A stretch of DNA of 64,000 nucleotides from CAWACP01 sp963832965 (GCA_963832965.1 CAWHVW010000001.1:62001-126000); one strand, 5' to 3'; shown: positions 34,261 through 46,753, counted from the stretch's first letter. The notes: generated by a model from the sequence alone, not told the origin. Translations and numbers: made by a program.

Positions 34261-35709
34261 ATGGCCACCGCCGTAGCTGCCAGCCCACCGCGCGTTTCCG
34301 CCCTGCGCGAAGTCCTCGGACTTCCCATGGTCCTGGCCAGCCTGCTGGTATGCCTCACCTTCTGCTTTTGCGCGATGCGCTTCAACGATCCCGACATCTG
34401 GTGGCATCTCAAGCTCGGGCAGGAGGTCTGGCAAACGCACGCTGTTCCCAACGCCGACCACTGGTCGTTCACGGTGTACGGCAAGCCGTGGATCGCCCAT
34501 GAGTGGCTGTCCCAGCTTTTCCTGTATACGGTCTGGCGCGCCGGAGGCTTCGAGGCATTGCAACTCTGGTTATGTTTGCTCTCCAGCGGCATCGTCGTCA
34601 TGGTCTACGTGCTGTGCCGCCGCTATTGCGGCAACCCGACCGTCGCCGCCCTGGGCGGTTTTCTGGCCTTCTTCTTCGGGACCATCGGATTCTCCATCCG
34701 GCCCCAGCTGGTCGGCTTTGCGCTGCTCGTTATCGAACTGCTGCTGCTGGAGCGAGCCTGGTCGGGCCGGCCGCGCCTGTTGTGGTGCCTCCCGCCGCTG
34801 TTCGCCCTCTGGGTAAACTGCCACGGTTCCTACATGCTCGGCCTCGGCATATTATGTGCGGCCTCGCTCTGCGCGTGGAAGGCCCGCCGCGGTCCCGGCG
34901 TTCGCCTGCTGGCGGGCGTACTCGTTTCATCCGCCGCCGCGCTCGTCATCAATCCGGTAGGCTTCAAGCTGCTCGCCTATCCTCTGGATCCCTTCCTGCA
35001 TGAGCACACCTCCATGACGTTTGTGCAGGAGTGGCTTCCTCTCACCACGCAGGATATTCGCGGAATAGGCCTGTTCGTGGTCCTGTCGGCTCTTCTCGTC
35101 GCCGGTCTCACCGGAAAAGCCAGAGCCACCGCGTTTGAGCTCATGGTCCTCATTCCGGTCTCGTTCCTGGCCATCCGGCATACCCGCATGGTCTTCGTCT
35201 TCGGCATCATTTGCGCGCCGATCGTCTGTAGAATCGTGGCCGGCCTTATATCTCCCGCCAAACCCCGCGTCGATTATCTTCCGGCCAATGCCTTCCTGAT
35301 GCTGCTGGCCGCCCTCGGCTGCTATGCGGCCTTCCCGAGCGCGCAGAAAATCCAGGCGAGCATCGATTCGCACAACCCGGTAGCCGCGGTACGGTTCATC
35401 CGGCAGTCCGGACTGCGGGGTCCCATGCTGAACGACTACGTGTGGGGAGGCTACCTCATCTGGGCGCTCCCCGAGCAGAAGGTATTTGTCGACGGCCGCG
35501 GCGACGTCTACGACTGGGCGGGCGTGCTGGCCCAATATCGCGACTGGGTGTCGCTCGACGCCGACCCGGCGCGCCTTCTGGACGACTACCGCATCGGTTT
35601 CTGCCTGCTCCCCGTGGCCTCCCCCGCAGCCCGCTTCATGCCCCATCTGGCCGGCTGGACCAAGGTCTACAGCGACCCCGTCGCCGTCGTATTTGCCCGC
35701 AATCAATGA
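34261..35709 (+). CDS. Polytopic membrane protein, possible GT-C-like transferase
   Basis: This 482-residue protein has about nine to ten membrane segments and a short soluble C-terminus. Near residues 42-75 it has FNDPDIWWHLKLGQEV and HWSFTVYGKPWIAHEWLSQL. Such an Asp-rich first loop followed by aromatic residues is seen in membrane glycosyltransferase-like proteins of the GT-C type, but no family can be named with confidence. The C-terminal part contains ALPEQKVFVDGRGDVYDW. It stands alone with no clear ribosome site, between the DUF1990 gene and recO. Confidence 0.7.
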   Translation: MATAVAASPPRVSALREVLGLPMVLASLLVCLTFCFCAMRFNDPDIWWHLKLGQEVWQTHAVPNADHWSFTVYGKPWIAHEWLSQLFLYTVWRAGGFEALQLWLCLLSSGIVVMVYVLCRRYCGNPTVAALGGFLAFFFGTIGFSIRPQLVGFALLVIELLLLERAWSGRPRLLWCLPPLFALWVNCHGSYMLGLGILCAASLCAWKARRGPGVRLLAGVLVSSAAALVINPVGFKLLAYPLDPFLHEHTSMTFVQEWLPLTTQDIRGIGLFVVLSALLVAGLTGKARATAFELMVLIPVSFLAIRHTRMVFVFGIICAPIVCRIVAGLISPAKPRVDYLPANAFLMLLAALGCYAAFPSAQKIQASIDSHNPVAAVRFIRQSGLRGPMLNDYVWGGYLIWALPEQKVFVDGRGDVYDWAGVLAQYRDWVSLDADPARLLDDYRIGFCLLPVASPAARFMPHLAGWTKVYSDPVAVVFARNQ

Positions 35710-35796
35710 AGGACACGCGGCGGCGAGCCGCGTTGTCACGGCTTATCACGAACGCGGCTGGCGCCGCGTGTTACCCTGAAACTTAAGCCGTCATGA

Positions 35797-36432
35797 ATGC
35801 CCCTGCGAACCAGCGAAGCCATCGTTCTGCGCTGCTGGCCGTTCCGCGAAGCGGATCTCATCGTCAGCTTCTTCTCCCGCGATCAGGGCAAGCTGCGCGG
35901 GGTGGCGCGGCGGGCACGTCGGCCGAAAAGTAATTTCGGCGCGGGTTTGGAGCGCCTCTCGTGGGTGTCCCTCTCGTGGTATCAGAGGGAAACGCGGGAA
36001 CTGGTCAGCTTGGACTCCTGCGAACTACTGCAGTCGTGGTTCATGCTGGCATCCAATTACGAAACGAGTGTGGCGCTCGATTTCTTCGCGGAAGTTTCCG
36101 ACCAGATGCTTCCCCCCGGTGAAGTCAATGAGCGGCAGTTTCGCCTGCTGCTGGCGGTGCTCGAATTCCTGCGCACGGGCGGCAATGTGTGGTCCGCGGT
36201 CGGTTACTTTAACTTGTGGATGGTCCGGCTGGCCGGCTTGCTTCCGGAGTTAAGCGCCGCGGCCGAATCGATGGAAATTGCCCGGGAGATGCTGGTGACG
36301 CCGATCTCGAAGCTTACGCCGCGCGAGTGGTCCAGGGAAACCGCCGCCGACCTGCGCCGCTTCCTGACGCGCACCATGGAGGAACACGTGGAGCGCAGGT
36401 TCCTGTCGGCCCCGTTGCTGGAAACCCTATGA
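35797..36432 (+). CDS. recO: DNA repair protein RecO, short form
   Basis: This protein has 211 residues, with the RecO N-terminal OB-fold (SEAIVLRCWPFREADLIVSFFSRDQGKLRGVARRARR) and the helical C-terminal domain. RecO assists RecF/RecR in loading RecA on gapped DNA. It is shorter than the usual 230-260 residues and lacks the four-Cys zinc motif present in many members. Its stop overlaps glyQ in an ATGA, a recO-glyQ-glyS order that is known in many bacteria. Confidence 0.88.
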   Translation: MPLRTSEAIVLRCWPFREADLIVSFFSRDQGKLRGVARRARRPKSNFGAGLERLSWVSLSWYQRETRELVSLDSCELLQSWFMLASNYETSVALDFFAEVSDQMLPPGEVNERQFRLLLAVLEFLRTGGNVWSAVGYFNLWMVRLAGLLPELSAAAESMEIAREMLVTPISKLTPREWSRETAADLRRFLTRTMEEHVERRFLSAPLLETL

Positions 36433-37283
36433 GGCTCTGTTACCAGGACGCCGTCCTGCGATTGAAATCCTATTGGGCCGAGCGCGGCTGCATCATCCAG
36501 GAGCCGTACGATCTGGAAGTTGGCGCGGGCACCATGGCCCCCGAGACCTTCCTGCGCGTCCTCGGCCCGCGCCCGTACCGCGTCGCCTACGTGCAACCCA
36601 GCCGCCGTCCCGCCGACGGCCGCTATGGCGAAAACCCCAACCGCCTGTATAAGCACCAGCAGTTGCAGGTGATCCTGAAGCCGTCGCCGGCCGACGTCAT
36701 GGATCAGTATCTGGGCAGTCTGAAAGCTCTGGGCATCGACCTCGCCAAACACGACATCAAGTTCGAAGAAGACAACTGGGAAGCTCCCACGCTGGGCGCC
36801 TGGGGCATCGGCTGGCAAGTGATGCTGGACGGCATGGAGATCACCCAGTTCACTTATTTCCAGCAGTGCGGCGGCATCGATCTCGACCTCGTGCCGGCCG
36901 AGCTCACCTACGGCCTCGAGCGCCTGGTGGCCTTCCTGCAAAACGTCGACAGCGTCTACGACATCGAGTGGGCCCCCGGGTTCACCTATCGCCAGGTGCG
37001 CTTCGACGACGAGCGGCAGTTCTCGGTCTACAACTTCGAGATAGCCGACGTGCCCACGCTGTGGAAGTTGTTCGAGCTCCACGAAGCGGAAGGGCATCGC
37101 CTCTTGAAGATCGGAGGCCTGCCTCTTCCCGCGTATGACCAGACGCTGAAGTGCTCACACCTGTTCAATCTGCTGGATTCGCGCGGGGCGATTAGCGTCA
37201 CGGAGCGGGTGGGCATCATTGGCCGCGTGCGCAAACTGGCGGTGGGAGTGGCCGAACAAGCGGAGGCGAGCAATGCCGCCTGA
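36429..37283 (+). CDS. glyQ: Glycyl-tRNA synthetase alpha subunit
   Basis: This 284-residue catalytic subunit of the bacterial alpha2beta2 glycyl-tRNA synthetase has the class II motifs. Visible are LKSYWAERGCIIQEPYDLEVGAGTMAPETFLR, the PSRRPADGRYGENPNRLYKHQQLQVILKPSP segment and MEITQFTYFQQCGGIDL. ATG 36429 is chosen because the protein begins there in the family and overlaps the recO stop; the frame is open upstream. It pairs with glyS 180 bp downstream. Confidence 0.96.
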   Translation: MRLCYQDAVLRLKSYWAERGCIIQEPYDLEVGAGTMAPETFLRVLGPRPYRVAYVQPSRRPADGRYGENPNRLYKHQQLQVILKPSPADVMDQYLGSLKALGIDLAKHDIKFEEDNWEAPTLGAWGIGWQVMLDGMEITQFTYFQQCGGIDLDLVPAELTYGLERLVAFLQNVDSVYDIEWAPGFTYRQVRFDDERQFSVYNFEIADVPTLWKLFELHEAEGHRLLKIGGLPLPAYDQTLKCSHLFNLLDSRGAISVTERVGIIGRVRKLAVGVAEQAEASNAA

Positions 37284-37325
37284 CGTTAGCTCTGTTGTTC
37301 CGCACAACAGTAGCAGCCTGCGACA

Positions 37326-37422
37326 TGGGGCAGGGCCATGCCCTGCCTGCTTTCCTGCTTCCTTGTGGGGCAGGGCCATGCCCTGCCTTCCTGCTCCTTT
37401 GTTCCGCGGGTTTTCAACCCGC
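37326..37422. repeat. Two direct family 1 copies plus a second hairpin between glyQ and glyS
   Basis: TGGGGCAGGGCCATGCCCTG occurs at 37326-37345 and again at 37366-37385. A second element follows at 37406-37422: GCGGGTT, loop TTC, AACCCGC. These elements fill most of the 180-bp gap between two genes whose products form one enzyme. Confidence 0.85.
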
Positions 37423-37463
37423 CTCGATCCGCTCGAAAATCGGCCGCGGGCGAAGGTGACCGA

Positions 37464-39413
37464 ATGAGTCTCCCGTTCTACCTCGAAATCGGCTCGGAAG
37501 AAATCCCCGACTGGATGATCGTTCCCGCCCTCAATCATCTTCAGGACGCCTTCCAGAGCTGGCTGGACTCCAGCCAGATCAGCGGCAAAGTAGCGCATGC
37601 CGACGCGACGCCCCGCCGCCTGGTGCTGCGCGCCGAAGGACTGCGCCCCCGCCAGGAAGACACAACCGAAGTGCTAATGGGTCCGCCGAAGTCAGCCGGT
37701 GAAGGCGCAGTCCGCGGCTTCGCGAAAAAAACCGGCGCCGCCATCGAGCAGCTTCAAACCGAAACCACCCCCAAAGGCGAATACTGGAAGTTCATCCGCG
37801 CCGTGCCCGGCCGCAACACCGCCGCTCTGCTCAGCCAGGCGCTTCCCGGCCTGATCCTCGGCATCCCCTGGCCAAAAACCATGTACTGGACCGCGAAAAC
37901 CGGCCCCCGCTGGATTCGCCCCATCCGCTGGCTGGTGGCGCTGCTGGGCGACGATATAGTGCCCTTCGAGATCGCCGGCGTGAGCAGCGGACGCGAAAGC
38001 CAGGGGCACCGGCTGCTCGGCTCCGCCGGCGTGATCCTCTCCGCCGATGATCGCCGCGCGAAAATCGAGCGCGAAATCGAGGACCTCGTCGCCGGCAAGA
38101 GCCTGCGAGTAAAGCCCGATCCCGACCTCCTCCACACCCTCGTCTACATCACCGAATTCCCCACGCCGATCGTCGGCACGTTCGAAGAGCAGTACCTCCG
38201 CTTGCCCCGCGAGGTGCTCACCACGGTCATGCGGCATCACCAGAAATACTTCTCCGTGGAGAACGCCGCCACCGGCGATCTCGCCCCGCACTTCATCGCG
38301 GTGATGAACACCAACGCCGATCCGGACGGCCTGGTGCGGCACGGCAACGAGCGCGTCCTGCGCGCGCGCTTCAACGATGCCCGCTTCTTCTGGGAAGTGG
38401 ATCAAAAGAAAAAGCTGACCGAGCGAGTAGAAGACCTCGCTAACGTCACCTTCCAGGCCAGGGTCGGTTCGTATCTCGAGAAAACTCACCGCGTCGTCGC
38501 TCTGGTGAAGGAACTCGGGGGCAACGAGCATGCCCAGCGAGCGGCGCTGCTGGCCAAGTGCGACCTCACCACCGATATGGTGAAGGAATTTACCGATCTG
38601 CAGGGCATTGTCGGCGGGCTCTACGCGAAAGAGCAGGGCGAACCCGAACCGGTTTCGCGCGCCATCTACGAGCACTACAAACCGCTCAGCATGGAAGATT
38701 CGATTCCTTCCGCGGACGAAGCCCGCGTCCTCGCACTGGCCGACAAGCTGGACACCCTGCGCGAATGCTTCCGCGTGGGCCTGATGCCCAGCGGATCGAA
38801 GGATCCCTTCGCGCTGCGCCGCGCCGCGCAGGGCGTTATTCGCATTCTTGTCGAGGGTGGCATCTGGCGCAAGTTGTCCGAAACAGCCGAACTTCAAGAA
38901 TTCCTCCTTGATCGGATCCGCTACTACTTCCGCGAAGTGCGGGGTTACCCATACGATGAGGTCAACGCTGTTCTCGCCTCGGGGGCGGACTATCTGCCGG
39001 ATGTCGCGGCGCGCCTCGAGGCCCTGCGCCAAGTTCGTCCGACCCAGGATTTCGAGCCGCTCGCAGCCAGTTTCAAGCGAATCTCTAACATCTTGCGGCA
39101 GGCAGGTTTCACCAACCCAGCAAACTTGCACGTCGACGGAGGTTTAGTAGAGTCCGGGCCGGAGTCAGAGCTTTATGAGATGAAGCTGGAGCTTTCGCCA
39201 CGGGTTGCAAATCTCAAGAATCATCGTCAATACACAGCCGCCCTCGAGGCGATTGCCACACTGCGGCCCGCGGTGGATCGTTTCTTCGACAAAGTGCTGG
39301 TGAACGCGCCGGATGAGCGCATCCGGCGCAATCGGCTAACATTGTTGTGTAACCTCCGTACGGAGTTTTCGGCTATCGCCGATTTTTCGGAGATCGTGCC
39401 GTCCAACAGCTAA
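37464..39413 (+). CDS. glyS: Glycyl-tRNA synthetase beta subunit
   Basis: This 649-residue subunit begins with the family sequence MSLPFYLEIGSEEIPDWMI. It has ARFNDARFFWEVDQKKKL, LGGNEHAQRAALLAKCDLTTDMVKEFTDLQGIVGGLYA and the late SKDPFALRRAAQGVIRI motif. It carries the tRNA-binding HD-like and anticodon-binding domains needed for charging tRNA-Gly. An apparent 42-codon upstream extension is translated repeat sequence and is rejected. Length is near the usual 680-700. Confidence 0.96.
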   Translation: MSLPFYLEIGSEEIPDWMIVPALNHLQDAFQSWLDSSQISGKVAHADATPRRLVLRAEGLRPRQEDTTEVLMGPPKSAGEGAVRGFAKKTGAAIEQLQTETTPKGEYWKFIRAVPGRNTAALLSQALPGLILGIPWPKTMYWTAKTGPRWIRPIRWLVALLGDDIVPFEIAGVSSGRESQGHRLLGSAGVILSADDRRAKIEREIEDLVAGKSLRVKPDPDLLHTLVYITEFPTPIVGTFEEQYLRLPREVLTTVMRHHQKYFSVENAATGDLAPHFIAVMNTNADPDGLVRHGNERVLRARFNDARFFWEVDQKKKLTERVEDLANVTFQARVGSYLEKTHRVVALVKELGGNEHAQRAALLAKCDLTTDMVKEFTDLQGIVGGLYAKEQGEPEPVSRAIYEHYKPLSMEDSIPSADEARVLALADKLDTLRECFRVGLMPSGSKDPFALRRAAQGVIRILVEGGIWRKLSETAELQEFLLDRIRYYFREVRGYPYDEVNAVLASGADYLPDVAARLEALRQVRPTQDFEPLAASFKRISNILRQAGFTNPANLHVDGGLVESGPESELYEMKLELSPRVANLKNHRQYTAALEAIATLRPAVDRFFDKVLVNAPDERIRRNRLTLLCNLRTEFSAIADFSEIVPSNS

Positions 39414-39440
39414 ACCAATCACACAGGAAACCACGAACTT

Positions 39441-42188
<2,748 letters not shown>

Positions 42189-42549
42189 GCGTGCCGTTCC
42201 GAACCGCGACGGTGACGGAGCGGCCAGCATCCCGCGAAGCCGGGCCACAAGGTCCGGGCTTTTTACATCGCAGTGTTTCCAGCGGATTGCCAGGCCGCCT
42301 CCTGGCAGGCGTGCCGTTCCGAACCGCGACGGTGACGGAGCGGCCAGCATTCCGCGAAGCCCGGGCCGCAAGGTCCGGGCCTTTCACATCGCAGTGTTTC
42401 CAGCGGATTGCCAAGCCGCCTCCTGGCAGGCGTGCCGTTCCGAACCGCGACGGTGACGGAGCGGCCAGCATTCCGCGAAGCCGGGCCACAAGGTCCGGGC
42501 TTTTTACATCGCAGTGTTTCCAGCGGATTGCCAGGCCGCCTCCTGGCAG
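42189..42549. repeat. Three tandem 120-bp repeats containing family 2 cores
   Basis: Copies begin at 42189, 42309 and 42430 (lengths 120, 121, 120) and are nearly identical. Each has CGCGACGGTGACGGAGCGG near its start, a hairpin AAGCCGGGCC / GGTCCGGGCTT in the middle, then CATCGCAGTGTTTCCAGCGG, and CGCCTCCTGGCAG at the end. Copy 1 starts one base after the ppdK stop. The array and following leader form a gap of about 630 bp without a gene. Confidence 0.95.
42237..42264 (+). terminator. Terminator-like hairpin after ppdK (first of three)
   Basis: AAGCCGGGCC, a short loop and GGTCCGGGCTTTTT form an imperfect GC-rich stem followed by five T. Equivalent hairpins are at 42357-42384 and 42478-42505. 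In copy 2 an extra C in the left arm is matched by an extra C in the right arm region (GGGCCTTT), so the stem is kept. Together they make a triple termination zone before the receptor gene. Confidence 0.65.
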
Positions 42550-42816
42550 CCGAAACTACCTCTCATGTAACTCATTCTAAACATCTTGCTGGCTCATCAG
42601 TTCTCTTGATAGACCCTATTTGTGAATTGTTGGTTAAAACTCCCCAGGGTGGCCCGGACCGAGTTTATAATCGTCTATCGTCGCCTGACGGGGGTTGAGG
42701 TTATTCGCAGACTTTCTCGCCAGCAGCAGCCAGCGGTATCCCCATACCAGGGGTGCGCTGGACGCGGGCGGTTACGCAGTTTGACACATTCTGTATTCAC
42801 CAGGGAGGGAAGTCCT

Positions 42817-45800
42817 TTGAGATCGCTAAAGCTATACGCTGGACGCGTTATTTGCTGCCTGCTGTTTCTTGGTCTCGCGCACTGGCAGCCATTACAGGCG
42901 CAACAGACTCTGGGCGTCATCACGGGAACCGTCACCGACGCTACCGGCGCCGCCGTGCCCGATGCCACGGTAAAAGCGTTGAACGCCGCGACAAACCTCG
43001 AGGTAGCCGCGCACACGCAGTCGAACGGCTCGTACTCGGTTTCGCAGGTTCCCGCTGGAATTTATAAGCTGACCATCACCAAAGATGGCTTCCAAACAGA
43101 GACGCACACCGAAGTTCTGGTGAACAGCGATCGTACAACCACTGTCGATGTCAGCCTGAAAGTGGGCTCGGTCAGCACCACGGTGGAGGTGACCGCCACG
43201 CCGCTGATGAACGAGACGGATACCACGAATGGCTACGTGGTTGACCATCTCACCATCGAGGAAACGCCGCTGGGAACGGGCAGCTTCACGCAACTGGCGA
43301 TTCTGAGCCCGGGCGTTCACGCCGATTTCCTGGGCGGCGCCGGCGCCAACGCTGGTCTCGGGAATCAGGCCATTTTCGCCAATGGCAATCGCGACACCAG
43401 CAACAGCTTCTCGCTGAACGGCGTCAGCACCAACAACCTGTTTAACGGAAACTCCACCAGCCAGGTGGGCGAGAACCGCTTCGTCCTGAACACGGGCGAG
43501 AATTTCGCCGGCGGGGGCACCATTCAAACCAGCACCTCAGTGTATGGAGCCATCGGCCAGTCCCTGCCCACGCCCCCAACCGACGCGATCCAGGAAATCG
43601 CCGTAAACTCCTCGATGTACGACGCGACGCAGGGCAATAACAGCGGCGCGCACATCAGCGTGCTCACAAAATCGGGCACTAACGAAATTCACGGCTCCGC
43701 CTGGGAGCAGTTCCAGAACAGCGACATGAACGCCGCGCCGTTCTTCTATAACGCGTCGCCCGCCATTACCACCAAGAATCCCTTTCTCAACCGGAACCAG
43801 TTCGGCGCCACGTTTGGCGGACCCATCAAGAAAGACAAGCTTTTCTACTTTCTCTCCTACCAGGGAGTGCGCATCGCGGACGCTTCGGAGTCCCAAAAGG
43901 ACGTGACCGTCCCTCTGGCGCTGACCGACGACCGTACCACGCAGGGCATCCTCAACACCATCCAGACCTCCTACGGCAAGACGCTCAACGTAAGCCAGAT
44001 CAGTCAACCGGCCCTGAACATGTTGCAGGCCACGCTGCCCAACGGCCAATTTCTCATCCCGAGCGCGCAAATCACCAATTCGGCCCTGGCAACGCAACTT
44101 GGTTACGATGCCGTAGTCCAGGGGCCTAACGCGACGTCCAACGTCGACCAGGGGATCGCTGACGTGGACTATGCCGTGAGCGACAAGGATCGTTTGACCG
44201 CGAAGTATTACGTTCAGAACAATCCCACCACGAGTCCGTTTGGCGCGGTCGGCTCCCTGCTCGGTTTTTCGCAACAGCTCCTGGCCGGCAGCCAGGTGGG
44301 TTCCATAGCCAATACCCTCATCCTGTCCCCGGATCTCACCTGGCAGGTGCATGCCGGCTTCACCCGGATGCACGCGTATGCGCAGAACCAGTCGGACTTC
44401 GCCGCCGGCTCGCTGGGCATCGGTTTGCTTGGTGGAGCGGCTGCGGCGTTCCCTCAGTTCGATATTTCCGAAGACGATCCTACTCTCGGCACCGGCCTTG
44501 AGTTCGGTCCCAGCACCAGCTTTGGCAATGCCGGCATGTACCAGAATCAATGGGAATACGCATCCTCGCTGAATTGGGTGAAAGGGCGGCACACCATCAG
44601 CGCCGGCGTTCAATGGGACCCCACGCAACTCAACATCGTCAACAACAACACCAACACGGATACCCTCGACTTCTCGACTTTCCTCACTTTTGTGGAAGGA
44701 ACTGTGCATGCCGGGGATGAGTTCTCGGGTGTGGCGGACCGCGGCTACCGGTCCAATACCCTGGGGGCGTACATCAACGATAACTACAAAGTTCGCAGCA
44801 ACCTGACCGTCACCTTCGGCCTGCGCTGGGACGACGACGGACCGTTGTCGGAGAAGCACGGCCTCCTCACCGCGTTCAACCCCGCGATGTACTCGTTCGA
44901 CCTGGCAAGCGACACCATCACCAACTCGGGTCTCGAAATCGCCGGGAACAACCCGGTGTTCGGTACCCCGGGGGCCAGCAACTCGCTTATGCAGCAGAAC
45001 CAGTGGGGGTTCGCGCCGCGCCTCGGTATTGCCTGGACGCCTATGTCCAAACTCACCATCCGTGCCGGATATGGCATCTACTATGATCGCGGCGAGCTGT
45101 TCAGCTACTTGTCGCCGAGCGCCGGTTCGGGTTTCAACGGTCCGTTCGGCGTGACGTTGGCGCCGCCGTTTGTTGCGGCCACCGCCGCCAAGAAGAACGC
45201 TCCTCTTTCCAATCCCTTCGGCACCAGTCCGCCAGCGCCGCCCCCCGGCAGCGCCGCTGCATTTCTGGCTACCCTGCCTGATCTCGCCCAGACCGCGGAC
45301 GGGGAACCCCCGGCGGGCAACCTTTTCGGCCCCTTCCTTTTCGGCGGCTACGACATCAACAACAAGCTGCCCTACACCCAGAACTGGAGCTTTGACATCC
45401 AGTATCAGGCCTCCAATAGCTGGCTTTTCACCGTTGGTTATAACGGCAACCACGGCACGCATGAGGTGCTTCCCGTCCCCTTTAACCAGGGGCAGATTGC
45501 CACCGCTCAGAACCCTGTGAACGGCCAGACCTCCTCCTACGGCGGCGTGAGCCCGCTTAGCGGCTGCAACTCGGGAGCGCTGGACACCGAACCGTTGTGT
45601 CCGGGGCCGGACTACTCGGGAAACGTCGCGGTAAGGGTGCCGTACATCGGTTATTCCTTCAATTCGGTCCTGTATGAGGCCGAGGGCATCTCCAACTACG
45701 ATGCTCTGCAGTTTCAGGTGCGCAAGCGCCTGTCGATGGGACTGCAGTTGACCGCGTCCTACACGTGGTCGCACGCACTCGACGAGCAGAGCGGCCTCGG

Positions 45801-46524
45801 ACTCTTCGTTACGGGCAACAATCCCGTGACGCCCAGAGACAACTACGCCTCGGCCGATTTCGACCAGACGCACGTTTTGCTGGTGAATTACGGCTACACG
45901 GTTCCGGCCTTCCGGGAGAACAAAGCGCTGACCGCGCTGCTCAGTGACTGGACCATCGCCGGACAAACCGTGGCGCAAAGCGGCCAGCCATACAGCGTCT
46001 ACGACTACACCGGATCAGTAGCCAGCCTGTACGACGGCAGCAACGACGAAATCGGCAACCCCATCGTTCCGCTGTTGCCTGGCGTGAGCAACGGACAGGC
46101 CCAACTGCAAGGTACTACCGGGATCAATGCTGGCAAACCTGTATTGAATCAAGCCGACTTTTCGCCGGAGTTCGTGGCGCCCGGCACCTATGGAGTTCCG
46201 GCGTGCGACGCCACCGGATGCGACATTTACGAATCCCTGTTCGGGTACACCGGCAGGAACACGTTCCGAGGTCCTTTCCAGGTTCGCTTCGATATGAGCC
46301 TGGCTCGCCAATTCACCATCAATGAACGCTTCCACCTGCGCTTCGAAGCCGATGCGTTCAATATCTTCAACCACCCCGACTTCGATACGCCGAACAACGA
46401 CGTTTACTTCTTCAGCGATTACGCGGGACCGGTTCTGAGCCCGCCGGAGGGCAGTCTGGGCTACATCCAGCACACCATCGGCAGTTCAAGGTTCATGCAG
46501 TTGGGCTTGCATCTGACGTTCTAA
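42817..46524 (+). CDS. Oar-like TonB-dependent outer-membrane receptor
   Basis: About 1235 residues. Signal peptide near 1-30 (RSLKLYAGRVICCLLFLGLA to LQAQQ), a carboxypeptidase-regulatory-like beta domain (about 33-115; GVITGTVTDATGAAVPDATV and SVSQVPAGIYKLTI), a plug, and a long beta-barrel ending in the aromatic Phe typical of outer-membrane proteins (FMQLGLHLTF). This class is abundant in Acidobacteriota and is thought to import or bind glycans or to act in adhesion. TTG 42817 is preferred because GGGAGGGAAG lies just before it and the signal peptide starts there; the frame is open to 42622. Confidence 0.9.
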   Translation: MRSLKLYAGRVICCLLFLGLAHWQPLQAQQTLGVITGTVTDATGAAVPDATVKALNAATNLEVAAHTQSNGSYSVSQVPAGIYKLTITKDGFQTETHTEVLVNSDRTTTVDVSLKVGSVSTTVEVTATPLMNETDTTNGYVVDHLTIEETPLGTGSFTQLAILSPGVHADFLGGAGANAGLGNQAIFANGNRDTSNSFSLNGVSTNNLFNGNSTSQVGENRFVLNTGENFAGGGTIQTSTSVYGAIGQSLPTPPTDAIQEIAVNSSMYDATQGNNSGAHISVLTKSGTNEIHGSAWEQFQNSDMNAAPFFYNASPAITTKNPFLNRNQFGATFGGPIKKDKLFYFLSYQGVRIADASESQKDVTVPLALTDDRTTQGILNTIQTSYGKTLNVSQISQPALNMLQATLPNGQFLIPSAQITNSALATQLGYDAVVQGPNATSNVDQGIADVDYAVSDKDRLTAKYYVQNNPTTSPFGAVGSLLGFSQQLLAGSQVGSIANTLILSPDLTWQVHAGFTRMHAYAQNQSDFAAGSLGIGLLGGAAAAFPQFDISEDDPTLGTGLEFGPSTSFGNAGMYQNQWEYASSLNWVKGRHTISAGVQWDPTQLNIVNNNTNTDTLDFSTFLTFVEGTVHAGDEFSGVADRGYRSNTLGAYINDNYKVRSNLTVTFGLRWDDDGPLSEKHGLLTAFNPAMYSFDLASDTITNSGLEIAGNNPVFGTPGASNSLMQQNQWGFAPRLGIAWTPMSKLTIRAGYGIYYDRGELFSYLSPSAGSGFNGPFGVTLAPPFVAATAAKKNAPLSNPFGTSPPAPPPGSAAAFLATLPDLAQTADGEPPAGNLFGPFLFGGYDINNKLPYTQNWSFDIQYQASNSWLFTVGYNGNHGTHEVLPVPFNQGQIATAQNPVNGQTSSYGGVSPLSGCNSGALDTEPLCPGPDYSGNVAVRVPYIGYSFNSVLYEAEGISNYDALQFQVRKRLSMGLQLTASYTWSHALDEQSGLGLFVTGNNPVTPRDNYASADFDQTHVLLVNYGYTVPAFRENKALTALLSDWTIAGQTVAQSGQPYSVYDYTGSVASLYDGSNDEIGNPIVPLLPGVSNGQAQLQGTTGINAGKPVLNQADFSPEFVAPGTYGVPACDATGCDIYESLFGYTGRNTFRGPFQVRFDMSLARQFTINERFHLRFEADAFNIFNHPDFDTPNNDVYFFSDYAGPVLSPPEGSLGYIQHTIGSSRFMQLGLHLTF

Positions 46525-46753
46525 CCTGTCATTTGGGGCAGGGCCAAACGCCCTGCCCCTGTCAGTTCCTGCCCCGCGATCCGCTCTCGAACAAAACCTG
46601 CACCACGTCCCGAGCCTGGGGTACATCCAGCACACCATAGGCAGTTCAAGGTTCATGCAGTTGAGCCTGCACCTGTGGGGCAGGGCCATGCCCTGCCTCT
46701 GTCAGTTCCTGCCCCGCGGTCCGCTCTCGAACAAAACCTGCACCACGTCCCGA
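46456..46753. repeat. Tandem duplication spanning the 3' ends of two convergent genes
   Basis: Copy 1 (46456-46613) and copy 2 (46616-46753) align throughout, copy 2 lacking 20 bp in the middle. Each copy carries the last codons of the receptor gene (LGYIQHTIGSSRFMQL), a family 1 palindrome (46534-46560 and 46675-46698), and the last codons of the RDD gene on the other strand (DVVQVLFESG). Only copy 1 ends the receptor and only copy 2 ends the RDD gene, so the duplicated piece contains two dead gene ends. Confidence 0.9.

Noticed and set aside
37338..37463. N-terminal extension of glyS
   Set aside because: It is translated repeat sequence; the conserved protein begins at ATG 37464.
42189..42549. 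Tandem repeats as a CRISPR array
   Set aside because: The units are 120 bp, directly adjoining and without unique spacers, and no cas gene is near.
42666..42671. TATAAT as promoter of the receptor gene
   Set aside because: No -35 element is found at a suitable distance, so it is left unassigned.
42622..42816. N-terminal extension of the TonB-dependent receptor
   Set aside because: A strong ribosome site and the signal peptide are at TTG 42817; the upstream part is not secretion-like.
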